A stretch of 64,000 nucleotides of DNA, from positions 1-64,000 of the forward strand of contig CAVSMD010000002.1 of assembly GCA_963728995.1 (NCBI GenBank), in the 5' to 3' direction. Positions 30,816 to 40,177 of this stretch are shown here, in pieces. Every line of letters begins with the position of its first letter. Position 1 is the first letter of the stretch. Origin of the DNA: FEN-1219 sp963728995. Its GTDB lineage: Bacteria; Pseudomonadota; Gammaproteobacteria; Steroidobacterales; Rariloculaceae. The notes beneath the pieces were generated by a model. It was given only the letters and a program-made list of their open reading frames with translations, was not told the origin of the DNA and did no database searches. The position numbers were made by a program, and so were the translations under genes.

Positions 30816-32138
30816 ATGCAATCAATCGACGCTCTGATCTGTCCGCGCTGGATCGTGCGCGTCGAGCCGCAGGTGGCTGCCGAGGAAGGGTTCGCGTTGG
30901 CGGTCGATGGCGGGCGCATCGTCGCCGTGTTACCCGTCGCCGAGGCCGAGCGACGTTTCGCGCCGGCTGCGCGCCACGACCGGCCGACACACGTGCTGCT
31001 GCCCGGCCTCGTCAACACGCATTGCCACGCCGCGATGAGCATTTTTCGCGGCTTGGCCGACGATCTGCCCTTCGAACGCTGGCTCAAAGAGCGTGTCTGG
31101 CCCGCGGAGTCGAAGTGGGTCGGCCCGGAGCTCGTCGCGGACGGCACGCGGCTCGCGATCGCCGAGATGCTGGCTGGCGGCATCACCTGCTTCTCGGACA
31201 TGTACTACTACCCCGACGTCGTCGGCGAAGTCGCCACGGAAGCCGGCATGCGCGCCGTGCTCGGCATGATCGCGCTCGACTTCCCGACCGTCTGGGCGCG
31301 CGACGCCGAGGAGTATCTGCGCAAGGGTCTCGAGGTGTATGACCGCTGTCGCTCGGAGCCGCTCCTGACCGCGGCGTTCGCGCCGCACGCCCCCTACTCC
31401 GTGGCCGACGCGACGCTGAGCCGAATCCGGCTCCTCGCCGACGAGCTCGAGGTGCCGATTCACATGCACCTGCACGAAACGGCAGCCGAGGTCGCGGACG
31501 CCGTCCGAGCGACCGGCCGACGGCCGCTCGCGCATCTCGACGAGCTCGGCCTGGTGACGCCGGCCCTCGTCGGCGTCCACGCCACGCAGCTCGAGTCGAT
31601 CGAGATCGAGCTACTCGCGAAGGCCGGTGCCAGCATCGTTCATTGCCCGCGCTCGAATCTGAAGCTCGCGAACGGCGTGTGTCCGGTGGCGCGCCTGCAG
31701 GCAGCCGGCGTCAACGTGGCGCTCGGCACCGACGGCGCCGCCAGCAACAATCGGCTGGATCTCTGGGCGGAGCTGCAAATGGCGGCGTTGCTCGGCAAGC
31801 TCGCCGCGAACGACGCGACGGCGCTCGGCGCGCGCGAAGTGCTCGCGATGGCGACTCTCAATGGTGCTCGGGCCCTGAATCTCGACTCCGAAATCGGCTC
31901 GCTCGTGACAGGCAAGGCTGCCGACGTGATCTGCGTCGACCTGTCGGGCATCGAGCATCGGCCGTTGCTCGATCCGCTCTCGGAGCTGGTTTACGCTGCA
32001 TCTCGGCACGACGTCACCGATGTCTGGGTTGCCGGTGAGCACTTGATCGTGCAGCGTGAGGCCGTGCGCATGGATCTGCCGGCCATCGCCGCGGCGGCAG
32101 AACGGTGGGGGCAACGTTTGCGAAGGACATCTGAGTAA
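30816..32138 (+). CDS. mtaD: MTA/SAH deaminase (TRZ/ATZ amidohydrolase)
   Basis: 440 residues of the metal-dependent amidohydrolase fold. Deaminates 5'-methylthioadenosine or S-adenosylhomocysteine. Metal ligands are visible: HCHAAM (HxH), HLHETAAE, GVHATQLE and the Asp of LGTDGAASNN. The start is ATG at 30816 (MQSIDALICPRWIV); the frame extends upstream without a start signal. It is the first gene of the rightward run with ubiG, matching the mtaD-ubiG order of Pseudomonas. Clearing SAH would favour methyltransferases such as UbiG. Confidence 0.88.
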   Translation: MQSIDALICPRWIVRVEPQVAAEEGFALAVDGGRIVAVLPVAEAERRFAPAARHDRPTHVLLPGLVNTHCHAAMSIFRGLADDLPFERWLKERVWPAESKWVGPELVADGTRLAIAEMLAGGITCFSDMYYYPDVVGEVATEAGMRAVLGMIALDFPTVWARDAEEYLRKGLEVYDRCRSEPLLTAAFAPHAPYSVADATLSRIRLLADELEVPIHMHLHETAAEVADAVRATGRRPLAHLDELGLVTPALVGVHATQLESIEIELLAKAGASIVHCPRSNLKLANGVCPVARLQAAGVNVALGTDGAASNNRLDLWAELQMAALLGKLAANDATALGAREVLAMATLNGARALNLDSEIGSLVTGKAADVICVDLSGIEHRPLLDPLSELVYAASRHDVTDVWVAGEHLIVQREAVRMDLPAIAAAAERWGQRLRRTSE

Positions 32139-32139
32139 C

Positions 32140-32844
32140 GTGGACAACGTCGACGCCAACGAGCTGCAGAAGTTCGCATCGCGCGCCGCGGACTGGTGGG
32201 ATGCGAGCGGGCCGTTCAAGACGCTGCACGACATCAACGAGCTGCGGCTCGACTATATAGCGCAGCGCGCGACGCTCACGGATGCACGCGTGCTCGATGT
32301 CGGATGCGGGGGTGGGCTTCTCACCGAGGGATTGGCGGCGCGTGGGGCACAGGTCCTCGGCATCGATTTGGCCGCGGAGAATATTGCGGTTGCGCAGGCG
32401 CACGCCGAGGGCCGCGGCCTCGCGGTGGAATACCGGTGTGTAGATGTCGAGCGGGTCGGCGCCGACACGCCCGGTCATTTCGATCTCGTCACATGCCTCG
32501 AGATGCTCGAGCACGTGCCGGATCCCGGCCGCATCGTCGCGGCTTGCGCCGCGGCCGTACGACCCGGCGGCGCACTGTTCTTCTCCACGATCAATCGCAA
32601 CGCGAAGAGCTTCGCCCTGGCAATCGTGGTGGCCGAGTACGTGGCAGGAATGGTGCCGCGCGGCACGCACGAATATATGAAGCTCGTGCGGCCCGCCGAG
32701 CTCGCCGCCTGGTGCCGCGAAACAGGCCTCGAGTTGCAGGACCTGACGGGACTACACCTGAATCCGCTGACGCGCCGCTACTGGCTCGGCGGTAACGTGG
32801 ACGTCAACTACTTCGCTTACGCGCGCCGGACGGTGCGCGCATGA
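32140..32844 (+). CDS. ubiG: Ubiquinone biosynthesis O-methyltransferase
   Basis: 234 residues. Carries out both O-methylation steps of ubiquinone synthesis with S-adenosylmethionine. SAM-binding motif VLDVGCGGGLLTEGLA, then EMLEHVPDPG and RGTHEYMKLVRP, which are typical of UbiG. The start is GTG at 32140, one base after the mtaD stop. It overlaps the next gene by four bases (ATGA). Confidence 0.95.
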   Translation: MDNVDANELQKFASRAADWWDASGPFKTLHDINELRLDYIAQRATLTDARVLDVGCGGGLLTEGLAARGAQVLGIDLAAENIAVAQAHAEGRGLAVEYRCVDVERVGADTPGHFDLVTCLEMLEHVPDPGRIVAACAAAVRPGGALFFSTINRNAKSFALAIVVAEYVAGMVPRGTHEYMKLVRPAELAAWCRETGLELQDLTGLHLNPLTRRYWLGGNVDVNYFAYARRTVRA

Positions 32845-33511
32845 GCTTGCTCGGCGTGCTGTTCGACCTCGACGGCACATTGGTAGATACGGCACCGGAC
32901 CTGGTCGCGGTGCTGAATACCCTGCTGCTCGAGCGCGGCCGCGTCCGGATGCCGTTCGCGGTGGCGCGCAACGAGGTCTCCAATGGCGCGATCGGCTTGC
33001 TGCGGCTTGGCTTCGGTGAGCTCGCAGATCCGGACGAGCTCGCCCGCCTGCGCGCACGCTTTCTCGAGGTGTATCGATCGAATATCTGTGTAAACTCTCG
33101 TCTTTTCATAGATATAGACGATCTTCATGCGATATCAGATGAGTTTCGGTGGGGCATCGTGACGAACAAGCCGCACGCTTTCACGCGAGCCGTTGCTGGC
33201 CAAGCTCTGCGATCGCCGGCCGCTGGGGAACCGTGATCAGCGGCGATCGTCTTGCCGAGCGCAAGCCGAGCCCGGCGCCACTGTTGCTGGCCGCCCAGGA
33301 GCTCGGCTTGGCCCCTGCGGCTTGCGTCTATATCGGCGATGCGCCGCGCGACATCGAGGCTGGCCGTGCCGCCGGCATGAAGACCGTGGCCGCGGCCTTC
33401 GGCTACATCCGGCCCCACGAGAAGCCCGAGGCGTGGGGCGCCGATGTCGTCGTGCGCCAGCCGCACGAGATCGGCCACGTGCTGCGGTCCATGCACTCCG
33501 CGGAGCCCTGA
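32841..33511 (+). CDS. HAD phosphatase, MupP/Gph type; two frameshifts
   Basis: HAD-family hydrolase with the nucleophile motif GVLFDLDGTLVDTAPD and VSNGAIGLL, which together with its place between ubiG and yciK points to MupP, the MurNAc-6-phosphate phosphatase of cell-wall recycling; phosphoglycolate phosphatase (Gph) is the alternative. The frame is lost after GIVTNKPHAFT (about 33186), runs as EPLLAKLCDRRPLG in a second frame, and continues from about 33228 as TVISGDRLAERKPSPAP in a third. Both changes are one extra base. Motif IV is intact (YIGDAPRDIEAGRAAG). It starts inside the ubiG stop and ends in an ATGA overlap with rmuC. Confidence 0.82.
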
Positions 33512-34800
33512 TGAGCCTGGACGCCGGTACGCTGCTTGGCGTCGGACTGGCCGCAGTCGCGGGCTTCGCGCTCGGGCTGTTGGTGGGTCTCGCTCGCATG
33601 GCTGCGTTGCGGCGCGAGCTCGGCGACAAGCAAACCGAGCTGCGGCTTCGCGCCGCGGCGGACGTCGAGCGGGAGCGTAGCCTCGAGCTCGCCACGGAGC
33701 GGATGCGATCCGCCGTCGGAGAGCTCACCGACCGGCAGTTTCAGCGCCACTCCGAAACGCTGCTGAAGCTTGCGCGCGAGACGCTGAGCGTGCAGAGCGA
33801 GCGCTCCAAAGCCGATCTCGCTGCGCGCGAGCTGGCCATCGAGAACCTCGTGAAACCGATCCGCGAGGCGTTGGGCCGCGCGGAACGCCAGCTCCAGGAG
33901 CTCGATCAGTCACGTCGCGAGACGCACGGCAGCATCACGGCGCAGCTCGCGTCCCTGGCCGCCAGCCAGCAGGCGCTGGGCGCCGAGACACGCAATCTCG
34001 TCAGCGCGTTACGCCGCCCCGAGGTTCGGGGCCAATGGGGCGAAATCAGTCTGCGGCGGCTCGTCGAGCTTGCCGGCATGGTCGAGCACTGCGACTTCGT
34101 CAGCCAGAGCCATCAGGTCACGGAGAGCGGCGCCATCCGCCCCGACATGGTCATTCACCTGCCGGAACGGCGCGACCTCGTGGTCGACGTTAAAACACCG
34201 CTCGATGCGTATCTCGAGGCTACCGAGGCTGCGACCGACGCTGAGCGCAACGTGGCCCTCGAGCGTCATGCTGCGATCATCGGCGGTCGCGTTCGCGAGC
34301 TCGCAGGCAAAGCTTATTGGAGCCAGTTCGAGCACAGCCCGGAGTTCGTGATCCTGTTCATTCCCGGGGATCAGTTCCTCACTGCGGCGCTGGCCAAGCG
34401 GCCAAGCCTGCTCGACGAGGCGCTGCGCCAGAACATCATTCTGGCGACGCCGACCAGCTTCGTGGCGCTGCTGAAGGCCGTGGCGTATGGCTGGCAGCAA
34501 ACGGCGCTCGCGGAGAACGCCGCCGAGATCCGCGGCTTGGCCGTCGAGCTGTACGACCGGTTGACGACCTTCGCGGTCCACGTCGGCAGCCTCGGCAAGG
34601 CGTTGGGCGAGAGCGTCAAAGCCTTCAACAACACCGTCGGCTCGCTCGAGCGCAGAGTTCTACCGAGCGCGCGGCGCTTCACCGAGCTCGGTGTGCAGCC
34701 GCGGGAGCCGTTACCGGCACTGAAGACCATCGACGACGCGCCGCGCGAAGCGGCCGCGAGTCTCGATTCGACCGACGAGCCGACCGACGAAAGGATCTGA
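33511..34800 (+). CDS. rmuC: DNA recombination protein RmuC
   Basis: 429 residues: an N-terminal membrane anchor (LLGVGLAAVAGFALGLLVGLA), a long coiled coil to about residue 165, then the conserved RmuC nuclease-like domain (RGQWGEISLRRLVELAGM, VVDVKTPLDAYLEA, IPGDQFLTAAL). RmuC limits inversions between short repeats. The ATG at 33511 overlaps the phosphatase stop. The longer open frame upstream is out of context and not used. Confidence 0.93.
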   Translation: MSLDAGTLLGVGLAAVAGFALGLLVGLARMAALRRELGDKQTELRLRAAADVERERSLELATERMRSAVGELTDRQFQRHSETLLKLARETLSVQSERSKADLAARELAIENLVKPIREALGRAERQLQELDQSRRETHGSITAQLASLAASQQALGAETRNLVSALRRPEVRGQWGEISLRRLVELAGMVEHCDFVSQSHQVTESGAIRPDMVIHLPERRDLVVDVKTPLDAYLEATEAATDAERNVALERHAAIIGGRVRELAGKAYWSQFEHSPEFVILFIPGDQFLTAALAKRPSLLDEALRQNIILATPTSFVALLKAVAYGWQQTALAENAAEIRGLAVELYDRLTTFAVHVGSLGKALGESVKAFNNTVGSLERRVLPSARRFTELGVQPREPLPALKTIDDAPREAAASLDSTDEPTDERI

Positions 34801-34801
34801 C

Positions 34802-35567
34802 GTGGACGACGACGAACTCCGAGACTCCTGCCGCAGCTACGCGCCGGCATCCGACGCGCTCGCAGGACGAGTGATCCTCGTCACGGGCGCCACGGCGGGC
34901 ATCGGTCGCGCGGTGGCACGCGATCTCGTTCGTCATGGCGCCACCGTGATACTGCATGGGCGCAGCGAGCAGGCACTCGAGGCGCTTGTATCAGGAGCTA
35001 CGCCCGCTCGGCCCGGAGCCGGCGGTCGCGCAGGTTGATCTCGAGCGCGCCCAGGGTCCGCAGTACCAGTCGCTGACGAGCGAAATCGAGTCCCGCTATG
35101 ATCGTCTCGACGGCTTGTTGCACAACGCGGCGATTCTCGGCGACCGAAGTCCGATCGAGCACTACGACATCGGCTTGTGGCAGCGGGTCCTGCTCGTCAA
35201 TCTGACCGCCCCGTTCATTCTTACCCGCTGCCTGTTGCCGCTGCTGCGCAACTCCGCAGACGCATCCGTGCTGTTCACGACGAGCGGCGTCGGTCGACAC
35301 GGACGCGCGTACTGGGGGGCGTACGCCGTTGCGAAGGCGGGCATCGAGGGGCTGGCCGAAGTGCTGGCCGACGAGCTCGAGAGCACGAACGTCCGGGTGA
35401 ATCTCGTCAACCCGGGCGGCACCCGCACACGAATGAGGGCCCGGGCCTACCCGGCCGAGAATCCGGAAACACTCCCCACGCCCGAGAGCATCACGGCCGC
35501 CTATCTCTACCTGCTCGGGCCCGCGAGCCGTGCCGTGCGCGGCCGACGCGTCGATCTGAAAGGCTAG
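34802..35567 (+). CDS. yciK: YciK-type short-chain dehydrogenase; one frameshift
   Basis: SDR oxidoreductase of about 255 residues. NAD(P) motif VTGATAGIGRAV is near the start, NAAILGD in the middle, the catalytic Tyr and Lys in WGAYAVAKAG, and NPGGTRTRMRA near the end, the pattern of E. coli YciK. The N-terminal frame (GTG at 34802) is lost near 34985 and continues as LYQELRPLGPEPA in another frame. The yciK place after mupP and ubiG matches other gammaproteobacteria. Substrate unknown. Confidence 0.85.
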
Positions 35568-35590
35568 CTCGGCGCGCGGCGGAACCGCGC

Positions 35591-36215
35591 TCAGTTCATC
35601 GCGCGTGCCGCCGCCGCCAGCAGATCCCTTAGCAGATCTTCGCGCTTGCTCGCGTCGGCATGGCCATAGATCGACGCGAGATCTGCCGCTGCGAGATATT
35701 CGGGATGGTGAATTTCGACGAGCGCGGCATATGCGATCGTCTTGCCGTTCTTCACGACGTCGAGAACGTAGGCATGCTCGGCCAGCGGCGTACCGACGGC
35801 CACCTGCATCAGGCTCGCCACGCGCGGCGTGGCGGCGACTTGGCCATAGTACATATGCGTCTTCAGCACGTGCCAACCGCTCGCCGCAAACACCGCGCCG
35901 ATCGACCCGCCGCTCAGAATCGTCGCGTGCTCGCGGCGCGACGGCCGGATCGATCGACGGGGGGAAGCGCACGACGGCGAAGGTGCGGCAGGTCTTGGTG
36001 CCGCCCTCGGTGCTGAAGAGGCTCGAAACGCGAGTGCGCTCGTCGCTCGCCAGGATCTGGACGCCGTAACTGCCGAATTTCTGGGTAATCCGCTCGCTGT
36101 TCAGCAGCTCCCGGGCCGGCGGCTGGGCCAGGGTGCTGCCGCCCGCGAGCAGCGCGAGCAAGGCGACCAGGGCGTGCGGCGCGAAGCGCGGCCCGGCCCA
36201 ACAACGCGGTTTCAT
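35591..36215 (-). CDS. Exported conserved hypothetical protein; one frameshift
   Basis: About 207 residues with a signal peptide (ALVALLALLAGGSTLAQ, start ATG at 36215). The mature part reads NSERITQKFGSYGVQIL, then TKTCRTFAVVRFPPS; near 35936 the frame changes and the protein continues as EHATILSGGSIGAVFAASGW and HVLKTHMYYGQ to the stop at 35591. One base repairs it. I recognise it only as a conserved periplasmic protein of unknown role. It converges on yciK, 23 bases apart. Confidence 0.7.
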
Positions 36216-36409
36216 GGCCCGAAGTGTGCCCGCGCGCGGGCGCCTTGCACAACGACCCGCCGGCCAAAGCTTGCCAATTCCTGGTATGCCAAACAGAATC
36301 TAGTGCGCGATATACTACCGGCGCCAAACCGTTCATCGAGCCTGAGGGCGTCGAGCCCTGCACCCTCCTTAAACGGTTCTGCTTGTGCAAACACGTTGGG
36401 AGGTCTCTC

Positions 36410-36727
36410 GTGGGCAAGAAACTGTATGTTGGCAATCTGCCATTTTCGGCAACGGAAGAAGAGCTCTCGTCCAAGTTCGCCGCATGTGGCACGGTCGAAT
36501 CGGCCAAGCTGATCACCGATCGCGACACGGGCCGCAGCAAGGGGTTCGGGTTCGTCGAAATGGGCAGCGACGCCGAGGCACGGGCGGCCATCGAAAAATT
36601 CAACGGCCAGGACTATGGCGGTCGACCGATGACCGTCAATGAGGCACGCCCGCAAGAAAAACGCGGCCCGCGTCCTGGCGGTGGTGGTGGATATGGCGGG
36701 GGGGGCGGCGGCTACGGCCGGCGCTGA
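36410..36727 (+). CDS. Glycine-rich RRM RNA-binding protein (second canonical copy)
   Basis: 105 residues: canonical RRM with RNP2 LYVGNL and RNP1 KGFGFVEM, then a Gly-rich tail GGGGGYGGGGGGYGRR. Very similar to the protein at 9614. The start is GTG at 36410 with GGGAGG seven bases upstream; a TATACT -10-like box lies at 36311. A strong terminator follows. Proteins of this type are often cold-induced and bind structured RNA. Confidence 0.9.
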   Translation: MGKKLYVGNLPFSATEEELSSKFAACGTVESAKLITDRDTGRSKGFGFVEMGSDAEARAAIEKFNGQDYGGRPMTVNEARPQEKRGPRPGGGGGYGGGGGGYGRR

Positions 36728-36755
36728 GTCGACGCGAAGGTTCGCGTCTGGCAGC

Positions 36756-36790
36756 GCGGGCGCGCCGGTGGGCGCGTCCGCGTTTTGCTT
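36756..36790 (+). terminator. Rho-independent terminator after the RRM gene
   Basis: GCGGGCGCGCC (36756-36766) pairs with GGCGCGTCCGC (36771-36781) with one G-T pair and a short loop, followed by GTTTTGCTTT. An additional perfect stem, GACGCGAA/TTCGCGTC, lies at about 36731-36748. Confidence 0.8.
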
Positions 36791-36871
36791 TGAGCATTGC
36801 GGTCACGGCTCGAATCGTCCGTGGCGCTACACCGCACCGATCGTCGAGCTCGAATTCACAGGGGGAGTCTC

Positions 36872-37367
36872 ATGCGTTCGTTCAGAGCAGTCGTCACGTT
36901 GCTAGGGATCCTGGCCGCGACGGCGGTAACCGCCGCCGATGGCCCGTCCGCGGGCACGCGCGCAGGATCGTGCCGCCATTCAGAACCTCATCGTGCAGTA
37001 CGCGTTCGCGCTCGATACGTTGAACGCGGATCTGTATGCGTCGGTTTTCGCGCCCGACGCGGAGTTCTCTTTCGGTGGCAACACCTACAAGGGTCGCGAC
37101 CAGATCCGCGGCGTGATCGCGAGCATCAAGGAGCGGCGGGCGGCAAGGCCTGCCGGCGACGGTCCGGCACCGAAGAGCTACCACGCCATTACCAACACGC
37201 TGATCGAGTTCGCGAACGACCATCAGGCGCATCATCGCTCGTATTGGCAGACCGTCTCGGGTCAGTCGAGCGGCCCCTTCACCGTGGGCGGCATGGGTGT
37301 CTACGAGGACACCATCGTCAAAACGAAGGGCGAGTGGCTGATCCAGAAGCGCGAGATCCTCCAGTAG
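36872..37367 (+). CDS. Exported NTF2/SnoaL-like protein; one frameshift
   Basis: About 165 residues. The ATG at 36872 follows GGGGGAG and begins a signal peptide (MRSFRAVVTLLGILAATAVTAAD). The frame then changes near 36940 and the mature domain reads DRAAIQNLIVQYAFALDTLN, FSFGGNTYKGRDQI and HHRSYWQTVSG, the cone-shaped SnoaL_4/NTF2-like fold that serves as enzyme or binding domain. Without the frameshift this would be a normal periplasmic SnoaL-like protein. It stands alone, convergent with the kinase gene. Confidence 0.78.
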
Positions 37368-37430
37368 CGCGGGGCACCGCTGAATTCGATCTGCGCGACT
37401 CGACGGCTCTTCGAGCGAGAGCGCGGTTCC

Positions 37431-38765
37431 TCAAAGGGCACGCGACTCGATGGCGAGCGGCAGCATCACCCGCGCGATGCAGCCGCGGGCACCGGGGCGA
37501 TTCTCGAGCGCCAGGCTGCCGCCGTGATTCTCGATGATTTCGCGTGACAGCACGAGGCCGATACCGGTGCCGCCTTGTTTGGTCGTGAAAAACGGCACCC
37601 AGAGGTTGTCCGTGCGTGCGATGCCCGGCCCATCGTCCTCGATCTCGATCACGAGCAGCGCGTCCCTCGCGCGCCAGCGAATGCGGACGCCGCCGCGCTG
37701 GCCCGCTGCCTCGACTGCATTCTTGATCAGGTTGATCAGCACCTGCTCCAGCTGATCGGCGTCGGCCTGGATGGTCAGTAGGGGCCCGTCTTCGACGACG
37801 ACACGCCGAGCATGCAGTGAGGCCGTGCGACGGACCAATGCCGCGAGATCGATGTATCGGCGCGTGGGCGGCGGCAGTCTTGCCAGACGAGCGTAGGCGC
37901 TCATGAATCGGCCGAGCGCCTCGGCGCGGTCGTGGATGATCGTCAATCCGGCATGGGCATCGTCACGCCAGTCGGTCGGCAGCGGTTGCCTGTCGATCAG
38001 CTTGTTCAGCGTTCCGGCCATAGACGTGATCGGTGCGAGGGAGCCGTTGATCTCGTGACCGATCACGCGCACGAGGCGTTGCCAGGTTTGTCGCTCCTCT
38101 TCCCGGAGCGCTCGGCTCAAGTCCGAGATGACGAGCAGCTCGTGAGGCCGTCCGCCGTCACGGAACCGACGCCGACGAATCTCCCAGCGTCCGGAGCGTG
38201 AGGGAAACGTATGGGCCACGATCCGGCCCGAGGGGTGGTCGAGCAACGTATCGAGGCCGAGCTCCTTGGCCGCTCGACCCTCGAGCTCCTGTGCCGGCGC
38301 GCCGAGCAGTGTCTCGCCGGCGCGATTGACGAGCCTGAGTCTCAAGCTGCCGTCGAACGCGAACACCGCGATGTCCACCTCGGCGCCGATCTTGTTCAGC
38401 AAGGCGCCGGCTTCGAGCGCCTCCAGCCGCTGGTCGCGCAGCGTTTGGCTCAGCGTGTTGACCTCGACCATGACCTCGCCGATCGCATCCTGCGGATCGG
38501 CGTGCCGGCCGCGCAGGGAATAATCGCCTTCGCGCAGTGCCTCGAGCATGTTCGCGAGCGACTGCAGGGGACGAACGACCCGGCGGCGCAACGCGAGGCT
38601 GCCGATGAGAAATGTCAGGCTGATCAGCGCGAATAGGCTCCAGCGAAGTGCCTCGGCACCGCTCCAGCGGTACAGCGCTACGCTGGCCGTGATCCATGCC
38701 GGCAGAACCGACAGCAACGCCACCAGCCAAAGGCGATTTTGGAACCGTAACCGGCGCCGCCTCAC
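37431..38765 (-). CDS. NtrY-like membrane sensor histidine kinase
   Basis: 444 residues: two membrane segments at the N-terminus (LWLVALLSVLPAWITASVAL and LFALISLTFLIGSLAL) with almost no periplasmic loop, a HAMP region, a PAS-like domain, then the kinase core with the H-box RVIGHEINGSLAPI, N-box INLIKNAVEA and G-box GGTGIGLVLSREI. With so small an external part it probably senses the membrane or cytoplasm. Its GTG start overlaps the response regulator stop, so it is the last gene of the efflux operon and the partner of the regulator at 38762. Confidence 0.9.
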   Translation of the reverse strand: MRRRRLRFQNRLWLVALLSVLPAWITASVALYRWSGAEALRWSLFALISLTFLIGSLALRRRVVRPLQSLANMLEALREGDYSLRGRHADPQDAIGEVMVEVNTLSQTLRDQRLEALEAGALLNKIGAEVDIAVFAFDGSLRLRLVNRAGETLLGAPAQELEGRAAKELGLDTLLDHPSGRIVAHTFPSRSGRWEIRRRRFRDGGRPHELLVISDLSRALREEERQTWQRLVRVIGHEINGSLAPITSMAGTLNKLIDRQPLPTDWRDDAHAGLTIIHDRAEALGRFMSAYARLARLPPPTRRYIDLAALVRRTASLHARRVVVEDGPLLTIQADADQLEQVLINLIKNAVEAAGQRGGVRIRWRARDALLVIEIEDDGPGIARTDNLWVPFFTTKQGGTGIGLVLSREIIENHGGSLALENRPGARGCIARVMLPLAIESRAL

Positions 38766-40120
38766 AACTTGAGCTTTTCCATGCGCCGATAGAGCGCCGA
38801 GCGGCTCATACCGAGCTCTTCCGCCGCCGCCACCACGTTACCCCCGTGTCGGCCGAGCGCGGCGCGGATCGCGTCGAGCTCGATCTCCTCGAGCGTGACA
38901 CTGCGACGGTCGATGGCCGCAGGGGCGGCCCCGCCGAGCGCGAGATCGGCCGGGCCTATGGTGCTACCCGAGCTCATCAGCACGGCGCGCTCTACGACAT
39001 GGCTCAGCTCGCGGACGTTGCCGGGCCATAGATAGCGACGCAGCGCCGACAAGGCCGCGCTGCTGAACGCCTCGACCGCGCGCCGGTGGCGTCGCGCGTG
39101 CTGCTCGAGGAAGCTCTGTGCCAGCCTGACGATGTCGTCCCCGCGATCCCGCAGCGGTGGCAAGTGAATGTGAATCGTATTCAGCCGATAGAGCAGATCG
39201 GCCCGAAACCGGCCGCCGTCGACCTCAGCCTGGATATTGGCGTTCGTCGCCGCGAGCAGGCGCACATCGACTTGCTGCGTGCGCGAGGAGCCGAGCCGCT
39301 CGAACTGGCCATCCTCGAGCACGCGCAGGAGGCGTGCTTGCTGCGCGGGTGGAATATTCGCTATCTCGTCCAGAAACAGCGTGCCCCCATCGGCGACCTC
39401 GAACCGGCCGACGCGATCCGCCTTCGCGTCGGTGAACGCGCCTTTCACGTGGCCGAACATTTCGCTCTCGAACACGGTTTCCTGCAGGCTGCCGATGTTG
39501 ACCACGACGAGACTACGCTCGGCGCGCCGCGAATGCGCGTGAATGAGCCGCGCGATGAGACCCTTCCCGCAACCGCTTTCGCCGGTGATCAGGACGTTGG
39601 CGTCCGAAGGCGCCACGCGCTCCATCGTTTCGAGCACGGCCCGCATGGCCGGTGATTCCGCGATCAGCTCGCCATCGGTGGCCGCCAATATACGATTCGC
39701 CGCTTCGAGGGTGCGGGTGCGGTGCAGGGATTGACCGAGCGCGATCTGCGTTCGCAGCAACGTCAGCAGTCGCTCGTTGTTCCATGGCTTCTCGATGAAG
39801 TCCTGGGCTCCCCGGCGCATGGCCTCTACGGCAAGCTCGATGCTGCCCCACGCCGTCATCACGACGATAGGCGTGTGCGCATCGAATGCGCGGATGCGCC
39901 CGACTGCGTCGAGACCCTCCTCGCCCGAGGTCGTGTCGCGCGTGTAGTTCAGGTCCATGAGGACGGCGTCGGCCTGGCGGTTGCGCAGCGCTGCGATCAG
40001 AGATTCCGGGTCGCCGAAGGTCTCCGCGGACCAGCCTTCGCCCTTCAGCAACAGTCGCAGCGATTCCACGACGTCGCGTTGGTCGTCGGCGATCAGAATC
40101 CGGGGGGCGCGTAGGGGCAT
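38762..40120 (-). CDS. NtrC-type sigma-54-dependent response regulator
   Basis: About 452 residues: receiver domain (ILIADDQRDVVESLRLLL, phospho-Asp in AVLMDLNY), AAA+ domain (Walker A GESGCGKG, Walker B GGTLFLDEIANI) and a Fis-type C-terminal HTH (EELGMSRSALYRRMEKL). The sigma-54-contacting loop reads GAFTDA rather than GAFTGA. It activates sigma-54 promoters when phosphorylated; the promoter at 45526-45541 in front of this operon is the obvious target. The start is taken as ATG 40120 (MPLRAPRILIADD); a TTG at 40159 would add 13 residues. Confidence 0.9.
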   Translation of the reverse strand: MPLRAPRILIADDQRDVVESLRLLLKGEGWSAETFGDPESLIAALRNRQADAVLMDLNYTRDTTSGEEGLDAVGRIRAFDAHTPIVVMTAWGSIELAVEAMRRGAQDFIEKPWNNERLLTLLRTQIALGQSLHRTRTLEAANRILAATDGELIAESPAMRAVLETMERVAPSDANVLITGESGCGKGLIARLIHAHSRRAERSLVVVNIGSLQETVFESEMFGHVKGAFTDAKADRVGRFEVADGGTLFLDEIANIPPAQQARLLRVLEDGQFERLGSSRTQQVDVRLLAATNANIQAEVDGGRFRADLLYRLNTIHIHLPPLRDRGDDIVRLAQSFLEQHARRHRRAVEAFSSAALSALRRYLWPGNVRELSHVVERAVLMSSGSTIGPADLALGGAAPAAIDRRSVTLEEIELDAIRAALGRHGGNVVAAAEELGMSRSALYRRMEKLKL

Positions 40121-40177
40121 AGGCGTGTCATCGATATCCAGCGAAAGAGCGGCCTGCAAGCGGACCGACGGGCGGCG

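Noticed and set aside
29429..31342. 637-codon plus-strand frame antisense to gyrA and running into mtaD
   Set aside because: Shadow of gyrA. Composition is Arg/Asp/Val-rich without motifs, and gyrA is unambiguous.
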